Made by a program: the position numbers and the translations under genes
Assembly (NCBI RefSeq): GCF_029194005.1
Contig: NZ_JARFVA010000001.1
Coordinates: forward strand, 868,001 to 932,000
Source: Flagellimonas okinawensis
GTDB taxonomy: Bacteria > Bacteroidota > Bacteroidia > Flavobacteriales > Flavobacteriaceae
Reading direction: 5' to 3'
Length of the DNA: 64,000 nt
In this document: positions 54,638 through 63,254 of the stretch, in pieces
How positions within the stretch are numbered: the stretch's first letter is position 1
Layout of the letters: each line of letters begins with the position of its first letter
The notes under the pieces: model-generated
Database searches by the model: none
What the model was told of the DNA's origin: nothing
Seen by the model: the letters and a program-made list of their open reading frames with translations, nothing else

Positions 54638-54928
54638 TTACTTCTTTTCAGCGGGAGCGTTCAACTTTTGGCTCATTTCCATAGATATGGCGGAGCGGTC
54701 GAACTTTAAACGGCCTGCCATGGTTTCGATAACACAGGAGAAATCCTTGTCGTTCAATTCCACGATTTTACCGTGCAGTCCACTTTTGGTGATGATTTTA
54801 TCACCCTTTTTTAATTCCGAAGCGAATTTTTTCTCATCCTTCTGACGTTTGATTTGTGGGCGAATCATAAAAAAATACGCCACGGCAAAAATCAAGACCA
54901 GAGGTAAAAGTGATTGAATGTTTTCCAT
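54638..54928 (-). CDS. yajC: Preprotein translocase accessory subunit YajC
   Basis: 96 residues. One N-terminal helix (SLLPLVLIFAVAYFFMIRPQ) is followed by a basic cytosolic domain with KKGDKIITKSGLHGKIVELN. YajC associates with SecDF at the inner membrane. It is the last gene behind nusB and DUF1573, a common order in Bacteroidota. secA is also in the window. Confidence 0.96.
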   Translation of the reverse strand: MENIQSLLPLVLIFAVAYFFMIRPQIKRQKDEKKFASELKKGDKIITKSGLHGKIVELNDKDFSCVIETMAGRLKFDRSAISMEMSQKLNAPAEKK

Positions 54929-54941
54929 TTAGGATGTTTAA

Positions 54942-55418
54942 TTATTTAACAGGACCTGCTGGTACTGCTCCAGGCGCTTGTACAAATGCTTTGATTCTAA
55001 CTATTTCCGAACCTTTTGCAGTGTTTGCACTAACAGTAATGGTTTTTGTTACTTGATTTTGACCTGACCCGTTGAACTTCACCAACAACTCACCAGTCTC
55101 TCCTGGGGCAATAGGATCTTTTGGTGGGTTAGGCACTGTACATCCACAGCTACTCTTTGCATTTGTAATGATCAGAGGAGCATTACCTGTGTTTGTGAAG
55201 GTAAATACGGTTTCTTGTGGAGTTCCTCTTTGAATGGTACCAAAATCATGCTCGGTTTTTTCGAACGTCATTACAGGAACCAATTTGTCCGCTTCGTCTC
55301 TGCTTACAGCACTTTCAACATTGTCAGCAACTATTTTGTTAGATGCTTTGTCTTTACATGATACGCTGGTTAGGGCAACCACCATGATCAAACTAAAAAT
55401 TGTTGTTATTCTTTTCAT
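54942..55418 (-). CDS. DUF1573 lipoprotein
   Basis: 158 residues from ATG 55418 (MKRITTIFSLIMVVALTSVS, then Cys as lipobox). The mature part is an Ig-like DUF1573 domain: EKTEHDFGTIQRGTPQETVF, FTNTGNAPLIITNAKSSCGC and PGETGELLVKFN. Located in the periplasm or outer membrane; function unknown. Between nusB and yajC in a tight unit. Confidence 0.93.
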   Translation of the reverse strand: MKRITTIFSLIMVVALTSVSCKDKASNKIVADNVESAVSRDEADKLVPVMTFEKTEHDFGTIQRGTPQETVFTFTNTGNAPLIITNAKSSCGCTVPNPPKDPIAPGETGELLVKFNGSGQNQVTKTITVSANTAKGSEIVRIKAFVQAPGAVPAGPVK

Positions 55419-55456
55419 GATTAAAATTTGTTTTCCCAAAATTAAGGAATTATTGT

Positions 55457-56404
55457 TTATTGTAGACCTCGGCCTATTTTTTGGAGCCTACCATCTGATT
55501 TATACTCCTTTGCCAGCTTGTCCAACACCCCATTTATAAAGATGCTACTTTTAGGTGTAGAGTATTCCTTTGCAATTTCCAGATACTCGTTCAACGTAAC
55601 TTTTTCCGGAATGGATGGAAAATTGAGCAGCTCACAAATTGCCATTTTTAAAATAATGGAATCTATTTCCGCAATACGGTCATTGTCCCAATTTGGTGTT
55701 TTGCCCTCGATTTCCTTCTCCCATTTGGCATCGTTGAGCAAGGTTTTGGTCAATAGTTCGTTGGCAAAGTCCATATCCTGCTGATCCTTGAGCAAGGCAG
55801 GCAAGAAAAATCGGTCCTCAGAATCTGGTTTGGCTTTTTTAAGCCGTTTTACCAAAAAGGTATTCACAATAGGGAAATCATCTACCCAAGTCAATTTATC
55901 GTCCTCGAAGTAATCGTAGATCTTTTCGTTCGGGGCAATAATTTCCTTGAACAATTGAAGTACCACCTCGCGATCATTTGTGTAATCGTCTTCCCCGCCG
56001 GACATGTATTCTTTATAAATATCGCTGGAAACAACTTCTTTGTAAATGATTTTCACGTACTCATCGTTCAAATACCAGTTGTTCAACTTTCTATTGGAAA
56101 GTTCCGCCTTTAATGCTTCGTTGTTCACCAATTGCATTAACAAACGATTGTTTACGAACTTTTTTGGATTGGGATAATTGTCCTCTTCGGTTGCCACATA
56201 TTTTTTGGAGGCGTGGCTCACATGTTTTTCGGCCAATCGATGAAGTTCGGCCAAGAGGCTTAAAATTAAAAGGTATAGAACATACATGTTTTCTATACTC
56301 ACGCGCAAGAACTTTTCCTGTTTCTGAAGAGAATCGTCCTTGGACTGCACCAATGCATAAATACATTGCATCACTTTTACTCGAATGTGCCTTCTGGTTA
56401 ACAT
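55457..56404 (-). CDS. nusB: Transcription antitermination protein NusB, long form
   Basis: 315 residues, about twice the usual NusB. The start MLTRRHIRVKVMQCIYALVQ and the C-terminal block DRIAEIDSIILKMAICELLN, PEKVTLNEYLEIAKEYSTPK are the NusB fold. The central 150 residues are an insertion or extension typical for this phylum, as I recall. NusB with NusE binds boxA of rRNA transcripts. First gene of nusB-DUF1573-yajC, with a -10 element upstream. Confidence 0.95.
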   Translation of the reverse strand: MLTRRHIRVKVMQCIYALVQSKDDSLQKQEKFLRVSIENMYVLYLLILSLLAELHRLAEKHVSHASKKYVATEEDNYPNPKKFVNNRLLMQLVNNEALKAELSNRKLNNWYLNDEYVKIIYKEVVSSDIYKEYMSGGEDDYTNDREVVLQLFKEIIAPNEKIYDYFEDDKLTWVDDFPIVNTFLVKRLKKAKPDSEDRFFLPALLKDQQDMDFANELLTKTLLNDAKWEKEIEGKTPNWDNDRIAEIDSIILKMAICELLNFPSIPEKVTLNEYLEIAKEYSTPKSSIFINGVLDKLAKEYKSDGRLQKIGRGLQ

Positions 56405-56445
56405 GTTTAAAGAACTTTTAAAGTCATTATTTGGCTTTCACACCG

Positions 56446-56453
56446 CAAAAGTA
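56446..56453 (-). promoter_or_regulatory. Candidate -10 element of nusB
   Basis: CAAAAGTA on the plus strand reads TACTTTTG on the minus strand, 41 bases before the ATG; a CAA (minus TTG) lies 24 bases further. Confidence 0.5.
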
Positions 56454-56528
56454 ATCTTATATTTGATTCTTACCTACCAAAGTTGGTTTCTTATCAGTTT
56501 TATAACATTTACTTTGTGCGGTATGGCA

Positions 56529-56536
56529 TATATTTG
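56529..56536 (+). promoter_or_regulatory. Candidate -10 element of the ABC exporter gene
   Basis: TATATTTG, 48 bases before ATG 56585, inside the longer frame from 56483. Confidence 0.45.
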
Positions 56537-56584
56537 CGGGATTATCCGCCAAAATCGACACAACAAAAACCGCCTTTCCCTTTT

Positions 56585-58339
56585 ATGAAGGAACTTAAAC
56601 ACCTCAATAAATATTTCAAAAAATATTGGCTAAAACTGCTTTTGGGTATTTTGATTACCATAATTGCTCGTGTTTTTTCCTTGGTGATGCCTTCTTATGT
56701 GAACAAATCTATTCAGGCAGTTGAAGATTTTATGTCGGATGCGATCACACTTTCTGATGCAAAGGGGTTATTGTTACAATATATTTTGATCATTGTTGGG
56801 GCTGCCATCCTTTCCGGTCTTTTTACCTTTTTAATGCGCCAAACGATCATCAACGTGTCCCGTTACATCGAATATGATTTAAAAAATGAGGTGTTTGACC
56901 ATTATCAATTGCTCAGCCTTAATTTTTACAAAAAAAATAGGATCGGTGATCTTATGAACCGAATCAGTGAGGATATCAATCAAGTTAGATTGTACGGTGG
57001 GCCAGCTATTATGTACGGCATACAAACCTTAACGCTTTTTGTTTGCCTTATCCCCCTAATGTTTATCAAAGCCCCTACCCTGGCAGCCTATACCCTGCTA
57101 CCCTTGCCTATTTTATCGGTTTTGATTTATCAGATCAGTAAAATAATACATAGGAGAAGTACCAAGGTTCAGGAGTTTTTATCCACGCTTTCCACCTTTA
57201 CCCAAGAATCCTTTTCGGGAATCTCGGTTATAAAGGCATACAGCATTGAGCCAAGGATCAATAGCGAATTAAGAGATCTGGCGCAAGAGGGCAAAGACAC
57301 TAGTATGGCCTTGGCCAAGGTTAACGCTTGGTTTTTTCCCTTGATGATCTTGTTGATCGGTGTAAGTAATTTGTTCGTTATTTATATTGGGGGCCAACAA
57401 TATATTAATGGTGAAATAGAAACTATTGGAATAATCGCCGAGTTTATACTTTATGTAAACATGCTCACTTGGCCGGTTGCCATTGTCGGGTGGTTAACCT
57501 CTATAGTTCAACGGGCCGAAGCCTCACAAAAGCGTATCAATGAGTTCTTAAACCAAGAACCATCCATTCAAAACAAAATTGTGGAACCGACTCCCATAAA
57601 AGGGGACATTGAGTTCAAAAATGTGACCTTCACCTACGAGGATACCAATATTACCGCATTAAAAGATGTTTCCTTTTCTGTTAAAGCAGGTCAAACCGTC
57701 GCCATTTTAGGTAAAACAGGAGCTGGAAAATCAACCATATTGGATTTGGTGGCAAGATTATACGATACCACTTCCGGAGAAGTTCTGGTGGATGGCGTTG
57801 CCGTTCAAAATTTAAACTTGGACAGTTTGCGAAGTTCCATCGGTGCCGTACCACAGGATGCCTTCCTATTTTCAGACACCATTGAGAACAACATCCGCTT
57901 TGGAAACGAAAATGCCACACATGAAGAAATAGTGGAAGTCGCCAAAAAAGCAGTTGTGCACAAAAACATTGAAGGTTTTGCCAAAAAATACGATACGGTA
58001 TTAGGAGAGAGAGGAATCACTCTCAGTGGTGGACAAAAACAGCGGGTATCCATTGCCCGTGCATTGTTAAAGGACCCGAAAATCTATCTTTTTGATGATT
58101 GTTTGTCCGCAGTGGACACCGAGACCGAGGAAGAAATCCTAAATAATTTAAAGCGGGTATCCGAAAGCAAGACCACACTTATTGTCAGCCACAGGGTATC
58201 CTCCGCCAAAAATGCCGACAAGATCATTGTATTGGAAGATGGCAAGATTATTCAAGAAGGCACCCATGAAGAACTGAACAACATGGATGGCTATTACAAA
58301 GATCTATACATCAATCAGCTATCGGGCAAAGAATCATAA
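56585..58339 (+). CDS. ABC exporter, fused membrane and ATPase domains (MsbA/MdlB-like)
   Basis: 584 residues from ATG 56585 (MKELKHLNKYFKKYW). Six helices (about 17-300) include the exporter block NRIGDLMNRISEDINQVRLY. The ATPase has Walker A ILGKTGAGKST near 375, Q-loop region GAVPQDAFLFSDTIENNIRF, signature LSGGQKQRVSIARALL and Walker B IYLFDDCLSAVDTETEE. The residue after Walker B is Asp in place of the usual catalytic Glu, as in the degenerate site of heterodimeric exporters, but only one gene is present here. Exports a lipid, drug or peptide; unknown. Confidence 0.95.
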   Translation: MKELKHLNKYFKKYWLKLLLGILITIIARVFSLVMPSYVNKSIQAVEDFMSDAITLSDAKGLLLQYILIIVGAAILSGLFTFLMRQTIINVSRYIEYDLKNEVFDHYQLLSLNFYKKNRIGDLMNRISEDINQVRLYGGPAIMYGIQTLTLFVCLIPLMFIKAPTLAAYTLLPLPILSVLIYQISKIIHRRSTKVQEFLSTLSTFTQESFSGISVIKAYSIEPRINSELRDLAQEGKDTSMALAKVNAWFFPLMILLIGVSNLFVIYIGGQQYINGEIETIGIIAEFILYVNMLTWPVAIVGWLTSIVQRAEASQKRINEFLNQEPSIQNKIVEPTPIKGDIEFKNVTFTYEDTNITALKDVSFSVKAGQTVAILGKTGAGKSTILDLVARLYDTTSGEVLVDGVAVQNLNLDSLRSSIGAVPQDAFLFSDTIENNIRFGNENATHEEIVEVAKKAVVHKNIEGFAKKYDTVLGERGITLSGGQKQRVSIARALLKDPKIYLFDDCLSAVDTETEEEILNNLKRVSESKTTLIVSHRVSSAKNADKIIVLEDGKIIQEGTHEELNNMDGYYKDLYINQLSGKES

Positions 58340-58414
58340 AAAAGTTGCTGAATTAGCTTTTTTTTTACATTTTTGGTGACATAATTCAACATAGTACTAA
58401 ATACACTATACCAT

Positions 58415-58789
58415 ATGGGCCAGAAAGATACAATGGATCAGGAAGAGATTTATTCGAAAGTCTTAAGAGCAGGAAGAAGAACCTACTTTTTTGATGTAAG
58501 AAGTACCAAGGCCGGAGACTACTACCTAACTATCACCGAAAGTAAAAAGTTTACCCACGATGATGGTTCTTTCCACTACAAAAAGCACAAAATTTATTTG
58601 TACAAAGAAGATTTTAGCGCTTTCCGTGAGATTATGGAAGAAATGATGGACTACATTATTGATGAAAAAGGAAGCGAAGTTATTTCCGAACGCCACCAAA
58701 AAGATTTTAAAAAGGAAGAAGACAGCTTTAGTGAGAATGGTTCCGCTAGCGGGAACAATTTTACCGATGTGAGCTTCGACGATATTTAA
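58415..58789 (+). CDS. DUF3276 / PUR-family nucleic-acid-binding protein
   Basis: 124 residues. The PUR fold, related to Pur-alpha, is seen in YSKVLRAGRRTYFFDVRSTK, YYLTITESKKF and HKIYLYKEDFSAFREIMEEM. The tail is low-complexity and acidic (SFSENGSASGNNFTDVSFDD). Bacterial PUR proteins bind single-stranded DNA or RNA; the actual role is unknown. A terminator follows 22 bases after the stop. Confidence 0.92.
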   Translation: MGQKDTMDQEEIYSKVLRAGRRTYFFDVRSTKAGDYYLTITESKKFTHDDGSFHYKKHKIYLYKEDFSAFREIMEEMMDYIIDEKGSEVISERHQKDFKKEEDSFSENGSASGNNFTDVSFDDI

Positions 58790-58811
58790 AAAATCCAATC
58801 CTTTAAAAGTT

Positions 58812-58842
58812 AAACGACCTGTATTTTTGCAGGTCGTTTTTT
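58812..58842 (+). terminator. Terminator of the PUR gene
   Basis: AAACGACCTG (58812-58821) pairs with CAGGTCGTTT (58830-58839), followed by T. Confidence 0.85.
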
Positions 58843-58876
58843 ATTTTTACCATATGCTTTTAAATTTTTAAGAACC

Positions 58877-59437
58877 ATGGCCCGAACACCTAGTAATATG
58901 CTGCCCTTGGGAACCAAAGCTCCACCGTTTGAACTTTTGGACACCGTTTCTGAGGCAAGAGTATCCCTAAACGATTTAAAGGGAGAAAAAGGCACTGTGA
59001 TTATGTTTATCTGTAACCATTGTCCTTTTGTGATCCATGTAAATCCTCAAATCGTGGAATTGGCCAAAGAATACCAAGTCAGAGGAATCAAATTTATAGC
59101 CATATCCAGCAACGATGTGGAAAACTACCCTCAGGACGGACCTGATTTAATGAAGGAAAAGGCCAAAGAAGAAGGTTACACCTTCCCCTATTTGTATGAT
59201 GAAACACAAACAGTCGCCAAAGAATATGACGCTGCCTGCACTCCCGACTTTTATCTTTTTGATGCAGGTCTAAAGTTGGTCTATCGAGGTCAATTGGACG
59301 ATTCCAGACCTGGAAATGATGTACCATTGACAGGAACCGACCTTAAAAATGCCATGGAAGCCCTTCTCAATAGAAATGAGGTGGACCCAGAACAAAAACC
59401 GAGCTTAGGCTGTAATATTAAATGGATAATCCCCTGA
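58877..59437 (+). CDS. AhpC/TSA-type thioredoxin family protein
   Basis: 186 residues without signal peptide. The redoxin domain has PLGTKAPPFELLD and the active site MFICNHCPFVIHV (C46, C49, a CNHC form). KFIAISSNDVENYPQDGPDL and GVPDFYLF-like CTPDFYLFDAGL follow. This cytosolic subfamily is common but its substrate is not defined. The GNAT gene follows after four bases. Confidence 0.92.
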   Translation: MARTPSNMLPLGTKAPPFELLDTVSEARVSLNDLKGEKGTVIMFICNHCPFVIHVNPQIVELAKEYQVRGIKFIAISSNDVENYPQDGPDLMKEKAKEEGYTFPYLYDETQTVAKEYDAACTPDFYLFDAGLKLVYRGQLDDSRPGNDVPLTGTDLKNAMEALLNRNEVDPEQKPSLGCNIKWIIP

Positions 59438-59441
59438 TTTA

Positions 59442-59984
59442 ATGGACCCCATCATCCTTGACACTAAAATAACCTTGGTGCCGGTTACCCAACAGAACCT
59501 GGAAACTTATGTGACGGTAGGTGTAAAATCGTATTGTGAGCATTATCTGCACCTTTGGGAGAACGAGGACCCTACCCCATACATATCCCATGGTTTGACC
59601 AAAGAAGTGGTTGAGCGGGAACTTAAGGACGAAAACGCCCTTAATTTTTTAATAGACCTCAATCAGGTAACCGTTGGTATTCTAAAACTTGTAAAAAATT
59701 GTGGCATTGACGAAATAAGTGACTTGGCTGCCCTAAAAGCTGAGAAAATATACTTGCTCAAAGAACATGCTGGAAAAGGTATCGGCAAACAGGTACTACA
59801 AGTAATTGAAGACATGGCCAGGCAACTGAACAAAAAAACAGTTTGGTTGGATTCCATGCAAAAGGGAAATCCAATTCTTTTTTATCAAAAAAACGGTTAC
59901 CAAATCAAAAGGGAGAGCGAAGTGGTACTGCCCCATGTAAAACCTTCCGAAAAAGCCATGTGGATATTGACCAAAAACCTTTAG
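59442..59984 (+). CDS. GNAT family N-acetyltransferase
   Basis: 180 residues. The acetyl-CoA motif is IYLLKEHAGKGIGKQVLQVI (R/Q-x-x-G-x-G/A form), with the final YQKNGYQIKRES. The substrate is unknown. It follows the redoxin gene closely and ends one base from the stop of the convergent DinB gene. Confidence 0.9.
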   Translation: MDPIILDTKITLVPVTQQNLETYVTVGVKSYCEHYLHLWENEDPTPYISHGLTKEVVERELKDENALNFLIDLNQVTVGILKLVKNCGIDEISDLAALKAEKIYLLKEHAGKGIGKQVLQVIEDMARQLNKKTVWLDSMQKGNPILFYQKNGYQIKRESEVVLPHVKPSEKAMWILTKNL

Positions 59985-59985
59985 A

Positions 59986-60528
59986 TCACCACCCTTTGCG
60001 CTTCAACAAATTATGAATATGCGCATAATGGTGGTCACTGTGCCATGCGTAACGACCAATATTTTCTTTTAAGCTTGTTTTCTGGTTTCCATCAGGATGG
60101 ATAAAACTACGTTCCAAATCTTCCGTAGAAAGTCCTTTGATCAAGTAGACCAATTTGGCATGAATGGCACTTAAATGGTCCAAAGACATTTGAATGTGTG
60201 CAGTCTTGGAGTCGAACAATTCCGCCCAAGACTTTTCATCATAGGCCTTTATTACAGGGGCATCTTCCGTTAATGCCCATTTAAACCGGATGTAACTATT
60301 ATGGTGACTATCGGAAATATGGTGCACTAATTGTCGAACGGTCCAGCCGCCAGGACGATAAGGGGTTTCCAACTGTTCTTCAGACAACGGTGTCACCAGA
60401 GCAGTCAATCTTTGTGGCAATGTATCCAAAACACTGATCCATTTATCAATATCCGCCTCTACTATGTTACTGGGAGTCTCGAACCTGCCAATAGGGTACT
60501 GCAGTTGCTCCAAGGTTTCTTTTTCCAT
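59986..60528 (-). CDS. DinB/YfiT-type putative metal-dependent hydrolase
   Basis: 180 residues, a four-helix bundle. The three metal ligands fit YfiT/BstA: His in RQLVHHISDSHHNSYIR and His in AWHSDHHYAHIHNLLKRKGW. The opening LQYPIGRFETPSNIVEADID is typical of the YfiT subgroup. Some relatives are bacillithiol-S-transferases; that role is not proven here. Confidence 0.9.
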   Translation of the reverse strand: MEKETLEQLQYPIGRFETPSNIVEADIDKWISVLDTLPQRLTALVTPLSEEQLETPYRPGGWTVRQLVHHISDSHHNSYIRFKWALTEDAPVIKAYDEKSWAELFDSKTAHIQMSLDHLSAIHAKLVYLIKGLSTEDLERSFIHPDGNQKTSLKENIGRYAWHSDHHYAHIHNLLKRKGW

Positions 60529-60631
60529 ATACTAAAAGTAACAACTTTACATGAGAATGCAGCTGATAAGAATATGGTCTATTTTTAATAGTTTTTTAAC
60601 TGATAATAAACGCATCAACAAAATAATCTAG

Positions 60632-60639
60632 TAATTTTG
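60632..60639 (+). promoter_or_regulatory. Candidate -10 element of the peroxiredoxin gene
   Basis: TAATTTTG matches TAnnTTTG, 36 bases before the ATG. Confidence 0.45.
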
Positions 60640-60675
60640 TAGAGTATTAATTTTCAAAACTATAAATCAAAATAT

Positions 60676-61314
60676 ATGGCAACTTTAAGATTGGGGGACA
60701 CTGCACCGGATTTTACTGCAGTTACTTCTGAAGGAACTTTAAATTTTTATGAATACCTAGGAGACAGTTGGGGTATCTTATTTTCTCACCCTGCGGATTT
60801 TACTCCCGTTTGTACCACAGAATTGGGGACTGCCGCCAAGTTCAAGGATGAATTTGAAAAAAGAAATGTAAAGATGATCGCCTTGAGTGTTGATGGTGCC
60901 GCATCTCACTTGGAGTGGATCAAGGATATTAACGAAACACAACATACCGAAGTTAACTTTCCCATTATCGCAGATGTGGAACGTAAGGTATCCGACCTTT
61001 ACGACATGATTCACCCAAATGCGGACAGCACCCTTACGGTTCGTTCGGTTTTTATTATTGATCCTGACAAAAAGATTAAACTTACTTTGACCTATCCTGC
61101 TTCCACCGGCCGTAATTTTTACGAGCTATTAAGAGTTATCGATTCTTTACAACTGACAGCCAACCATAAAGTGGCTACGCCTGCCAATTGGAAGAATGGA
61201 GAGAAAGTAGTTGTGAGCCCTTCCATACCTACGGAAGAGGCCAAGGGAATCTTCACAAAAGGTGTGGAAGAAATAAAACCATATCTACGTTTAACCCCTG
61301 ATCCGACCTCTTAA
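60676..61314 (+). CDS. Peroxiredoxin, Prx6 subfamily
   Basis: 212 residues. The peroxidatic cysteine is C46 in SHPADFTPVCTTELGTAAKF. The long C-terminal domain (ANWKNGEKVVVSPSIPTEEA) is typical for Prx6. There is no further cysteine in the visible sequence, so it is a 1-Cys type. Reduces hydrogen peroxide and alkyl peroxides in the cytosol. Monocistronic. Confidence 0.95.
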   Translation: MATLRLGDTAPDFTAVTSEGTLNFYEYLGDSWGILFSHPADFTPVCTTELGTAAKFKDEFEKRNVKMIALSVDGAASHLEWIKDINETQHTEVNFPIIADVERKVSDLYDMIHPNADSTLTVRSVFIIDPDKKIKLTLTYPASTGRNFYELLRVIDSLQLTANHKVATPANWKNGEKVVVSPSIPTEEAKGIFTKGVEEIKPYLRLTPDPTS

Positions 61315-61359
61315 TAATTTATTTATGCAGAATTAACCCTGTTCCCAATAAATTAAACG

Positions 61360-61367
61360 TACCTTTG
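61360..61367 (+). promoter_or_regulatory. Candidate -10 element of the cold-shock gene
   Basis: TACCTTTG matches TAnnTTTG, 29 bases before the ATG. Confidence 0.5.
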
Positions 61368-61396
61368 TGGTCAATTAATTTTTTTCAATTTATATT

Positions 61397-61591
61397 ATGA
61401 GTAAAGGAACAGTAAAATTCTTCAATGATTCTAAAGGTTATGGATTCATTACTGAAGATGGTTCAAACACAGATCACTTCGTACACATTTCGGGTTTAAT
61501 CGATGAAATTAGAGAAGGTGACGTTGTAGAATTCGAACTACAACAAGGTAAGAAAGGTTTAAACGCCGTTAACGTACAAGTTATAGATTAA
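61397..61591 (+). CDS. Cold-shock domain protein
   Basis: 64 residues, one cold-shock OB fold. RNP1 is KGYGFI (13-18) and RNP2 FVHIS (28-32). It binds single-stranded RNA and acts as an RNA chaperone. The leader is short (about 22-30 bases), unlike the long thermosensor leaders of some cspA genes. A very strong terminator follows. Confidence 0.96.
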   Translation: MSKGTVKFFNDSKGYGFITEDGSNTDHFVHISGLIDEIREGDVVEFELQQGKKGLNAVNVQVID

Positions 61592-61615
61592 GTAAACACC
61601 ATACTTGTTTATACC

Positions 61616-61651
61616 ATGGCCCGGACAAAATTGTCCGGGCCATTTTTTTTT
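61616..61651 (+). terminator. Terminator of the cold-shock gene
   Basis: Thirteen-base perfect arms ATGGCCCGGACAA (61616-61628) and TTGTCCGGGCCAT (61631-61643), followed by nine T. The strongest hairpin of the window. Confidence 0.9.
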
Positions 61652-61730
61652 GCTTTATCACGCAACCAATCCATTTTCTTTTATCTATTAAATAAACGCA
61701 GTTCCCCCTACAACCATTAAACCTATATAA

Positions 61731-61817
61731 ATGAACACCTTTTTCGGAGTTTTATCGTTCCTTTTGATTGTGAACGCCCTTTTGCTGGTTTGGAGTGTGA
61801 ACGGTTCCAAAAAATAA
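61731..61817 (+). CDS. Membrane miniprotein 1 (28 aa)
   Basis: A 28-residue frame starting MNTFFGVLSF, with a single hydrophobic helix (about residues 4-22) and a short polar end VNGSKK. It is closely similar to the next frame (pattern M-x-TFF-x-VL ... N-x-L-L ... SVN-x-SK). Similarity of two adjacent short frames, both starting with ATG, argues that they are real. It might sit in the inner membrane. Its length is below usual cut-offs. Unknown family. Confidence 0.6.
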   Translation: MNTFFGVLSFLLIVNALLLVWSVNGSKK

Positions 61818-61889
61818 GCCCAGAATGGCCTCTACACAATAGGTAGGGTTTTTTAACGTTGAATTGTTACGTAATAAACACACACCATT

Positions 61890-61973
61890 ATGTCCACTTT
61901 TTTCAGCGTTTTGATTTTGTTGCTTGCGCTTAACCTATGTTTGCTTTTCTTGAGCGTTAACAGATCCAAATAA
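61890..61973 (+). CDS. Membrane miniprotein 2 (27 aa), paralogue of the first
   Basis: 27 residues starting MSTFFSVLIL, one hydrophobic helix, and the end SVNRSK. Shares about half of its residues with the frame at 61731, including TFF, VL, LxNxxLL and SVNxSK. The two are 72 bases apart and look like a tandem duplication. A hairpin (61974-62000) follows directly. Confidence 0.6.
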   Translation: MSTFFSVLILLLALNLCLLFLSVNRSK

Positions 61974-62002
61974 AAAAGCTCCCATTTCTGGAAGCTTTTA
62001 TC
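61974..62002. terminator. Terminator between the miniprotein and the PPIase gene
   Basis: AAAAGCT-C-CC and GG-A-AGCTTTT pair with one mismatch around a short loop; T-rich on both sides, probably bidirectional for the convergent genes. Confidence 0.55.
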
Positions 62003-62022
62003 AAATATCGATCGTGAATTGA

Positions 62023-62955
62023 CTATTTCACGTTCATTAATTCCACATCAAATACCAAAGTTGCATTTGGAGGTATTACGCCCCCTGCCCCAGTGCTTCC
62101 GTATGCCAAGTGCGAAGGAATCACAAATCGTGCCTTGTCCCCTACTTTTAAAAGAGCAATACCTTCGTCCCAACCTGGGATGACCTGTCCAACACCCAAA
62201 GCAAAATCGATAGGCTGTCTTCTCTTATAAGATGAATCGAAAACCTGTCCATTGGCCAAAGCTCCTTCATAATGCACAGATACTGTTTTACCTTTCTCTG
62301 CCTTGGCTCCACTACCGTTTTGAATTATTTTATATCTCAATCCGCTATCGGTTTTATCAAAACCTGCAGCCAATTTCTCCAATTCGGCCTCCGCTTGTGC
62401 TTTCTGCTCGGCAATACGCTTTTCCCTTGCGCCCTCAAAAGTTCTAAAGGCCTCGATAGCGTTCCATTTTTTGGCTTCCTCTCCAACACGTACAATTTCC
62501 AGACTTTCTATAGCGTCACCTTGAGCAATGGCATCAACAACATCCTGTCCTTCTTCAACTTTACCAAAAACAGTGTGTTTGTTATCCAACCAAGGAGTAG
62601 CAACATGTGTGATAAAAAACTGGCTCCCATTGGTTCCCGGTCCAGCGTTGGCCATGGACAATACTCCTGGCCCATCATGTTGTAGCTCTGGATGGAATTC
62701 ATCATCAAATTTATAACCTGGGTCACCGGTACCCGTTCCTGTCGGGCATCCTCCCTGAATCATAAAATCTGCGATAACCCTATGGAATTTTAATCCATCA
62801 TAATAAGGTTTACCCTGTGGTTTTACACTGTTTTCCATGTTACCTTCGGCCAGTGCAACAAAATTACCTACCGTTCCCGGTGTTTTATCATGGGTAAGCT
62901 TTACCAATATTTCGCCTTTGGAAGTATTGAACTTTGCGTAAATTCCGTCTTGCAT
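62023..62955 (-). CDS. Peptidyl-prolyl isomerase: cyclophilin-FKBP fusion
   Basis: 310 residues. Residues 1-165 are a cyclophilin ([40 protein letters not shown]). A charged helical linker ([20 protein letters not shown]) leads to the FKBP domain from about 205 ([40 protein letters not shown]). Both domains keep active-site residues as far as visible. No signal peptide, so it acts in the cytosol as a folding helper. Such fusions are known from flavobacteria. A hairpin and -10 element lie upstream. Confidence 0.95.
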   Translation of the reverse strand: MQDGIYAKFNTSKGEILVKLTHDKTPGTVGNFVALAEGNMENSVKPQGKPYYDGLKFHRVIADFMIQGGCPTGTGTGDPGYKFDDEFHPELQHDGPGVLSMANAGPGTNGSQFFITHVATPWLDNKHTVFGKVEEGQDVVDAIAQGDAIESLEIVRVGEEAKKWNAIEAFRTFEGAREKRIAEQKAQAEAELEKLAAGFDKTDSGLRYKIIQNGSGAKAEKGKTVSVHYEGALANGQVFDSSYKRRQPIDFALGVGQVIPGWDEGIALLKVGDKARFVIPSHLAYGSTGAGGVIPPNATLVFDVELMNVK

Positions 62956-62990
62956 TGTATGTTGATTAATAGATTATTAGAATACTAAAT

Positions 62991-63019
62991 CCTTGGATTT
63001 TTCCAAGGTTGCAAAGATA
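62991..63019 (-). promoter_or_regulatory. -10 element and leader hairpin of the PPIase gene
   Basis: CAAAGATA (63012-63019) reads TATCTTTG on the minus strand. Just inside the expected start point lies the perfect repeat CCTTGGA-TTTT-TCCAAGG (62991-63008, T count approximate), which would fold at the 5' end of the mRNA. Confidence 0.45.
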
Positions 63020-63254
63020 GGGCTTTATACAAAATTACCTTGCCACTGTCTTAGCGTTTTTCACCTTTTATCCTTTATGTCTTGTAATTAGCATGATCGG
63101 CCTAGCTGTTCTGTTACTTGATCAAATAAAGGGTTTAAGATTAAAAAGTATCGCTGCATGAAAATAGGACTATGCATAATGTTTCCCGGTATTGTAACTT
63201 GTAACAGATTACATGGGTTTACGTCATATACAAGCCAACCTCTTATATTTTAAT

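Noticed and set aside
63093..63161. 22-codon frame (MIGLAVLLLDQ...) in the gap after the PPIase gene
   Set aside because: Hydrophobic part is too short for a membrane helix and no second copy or good context supports it.
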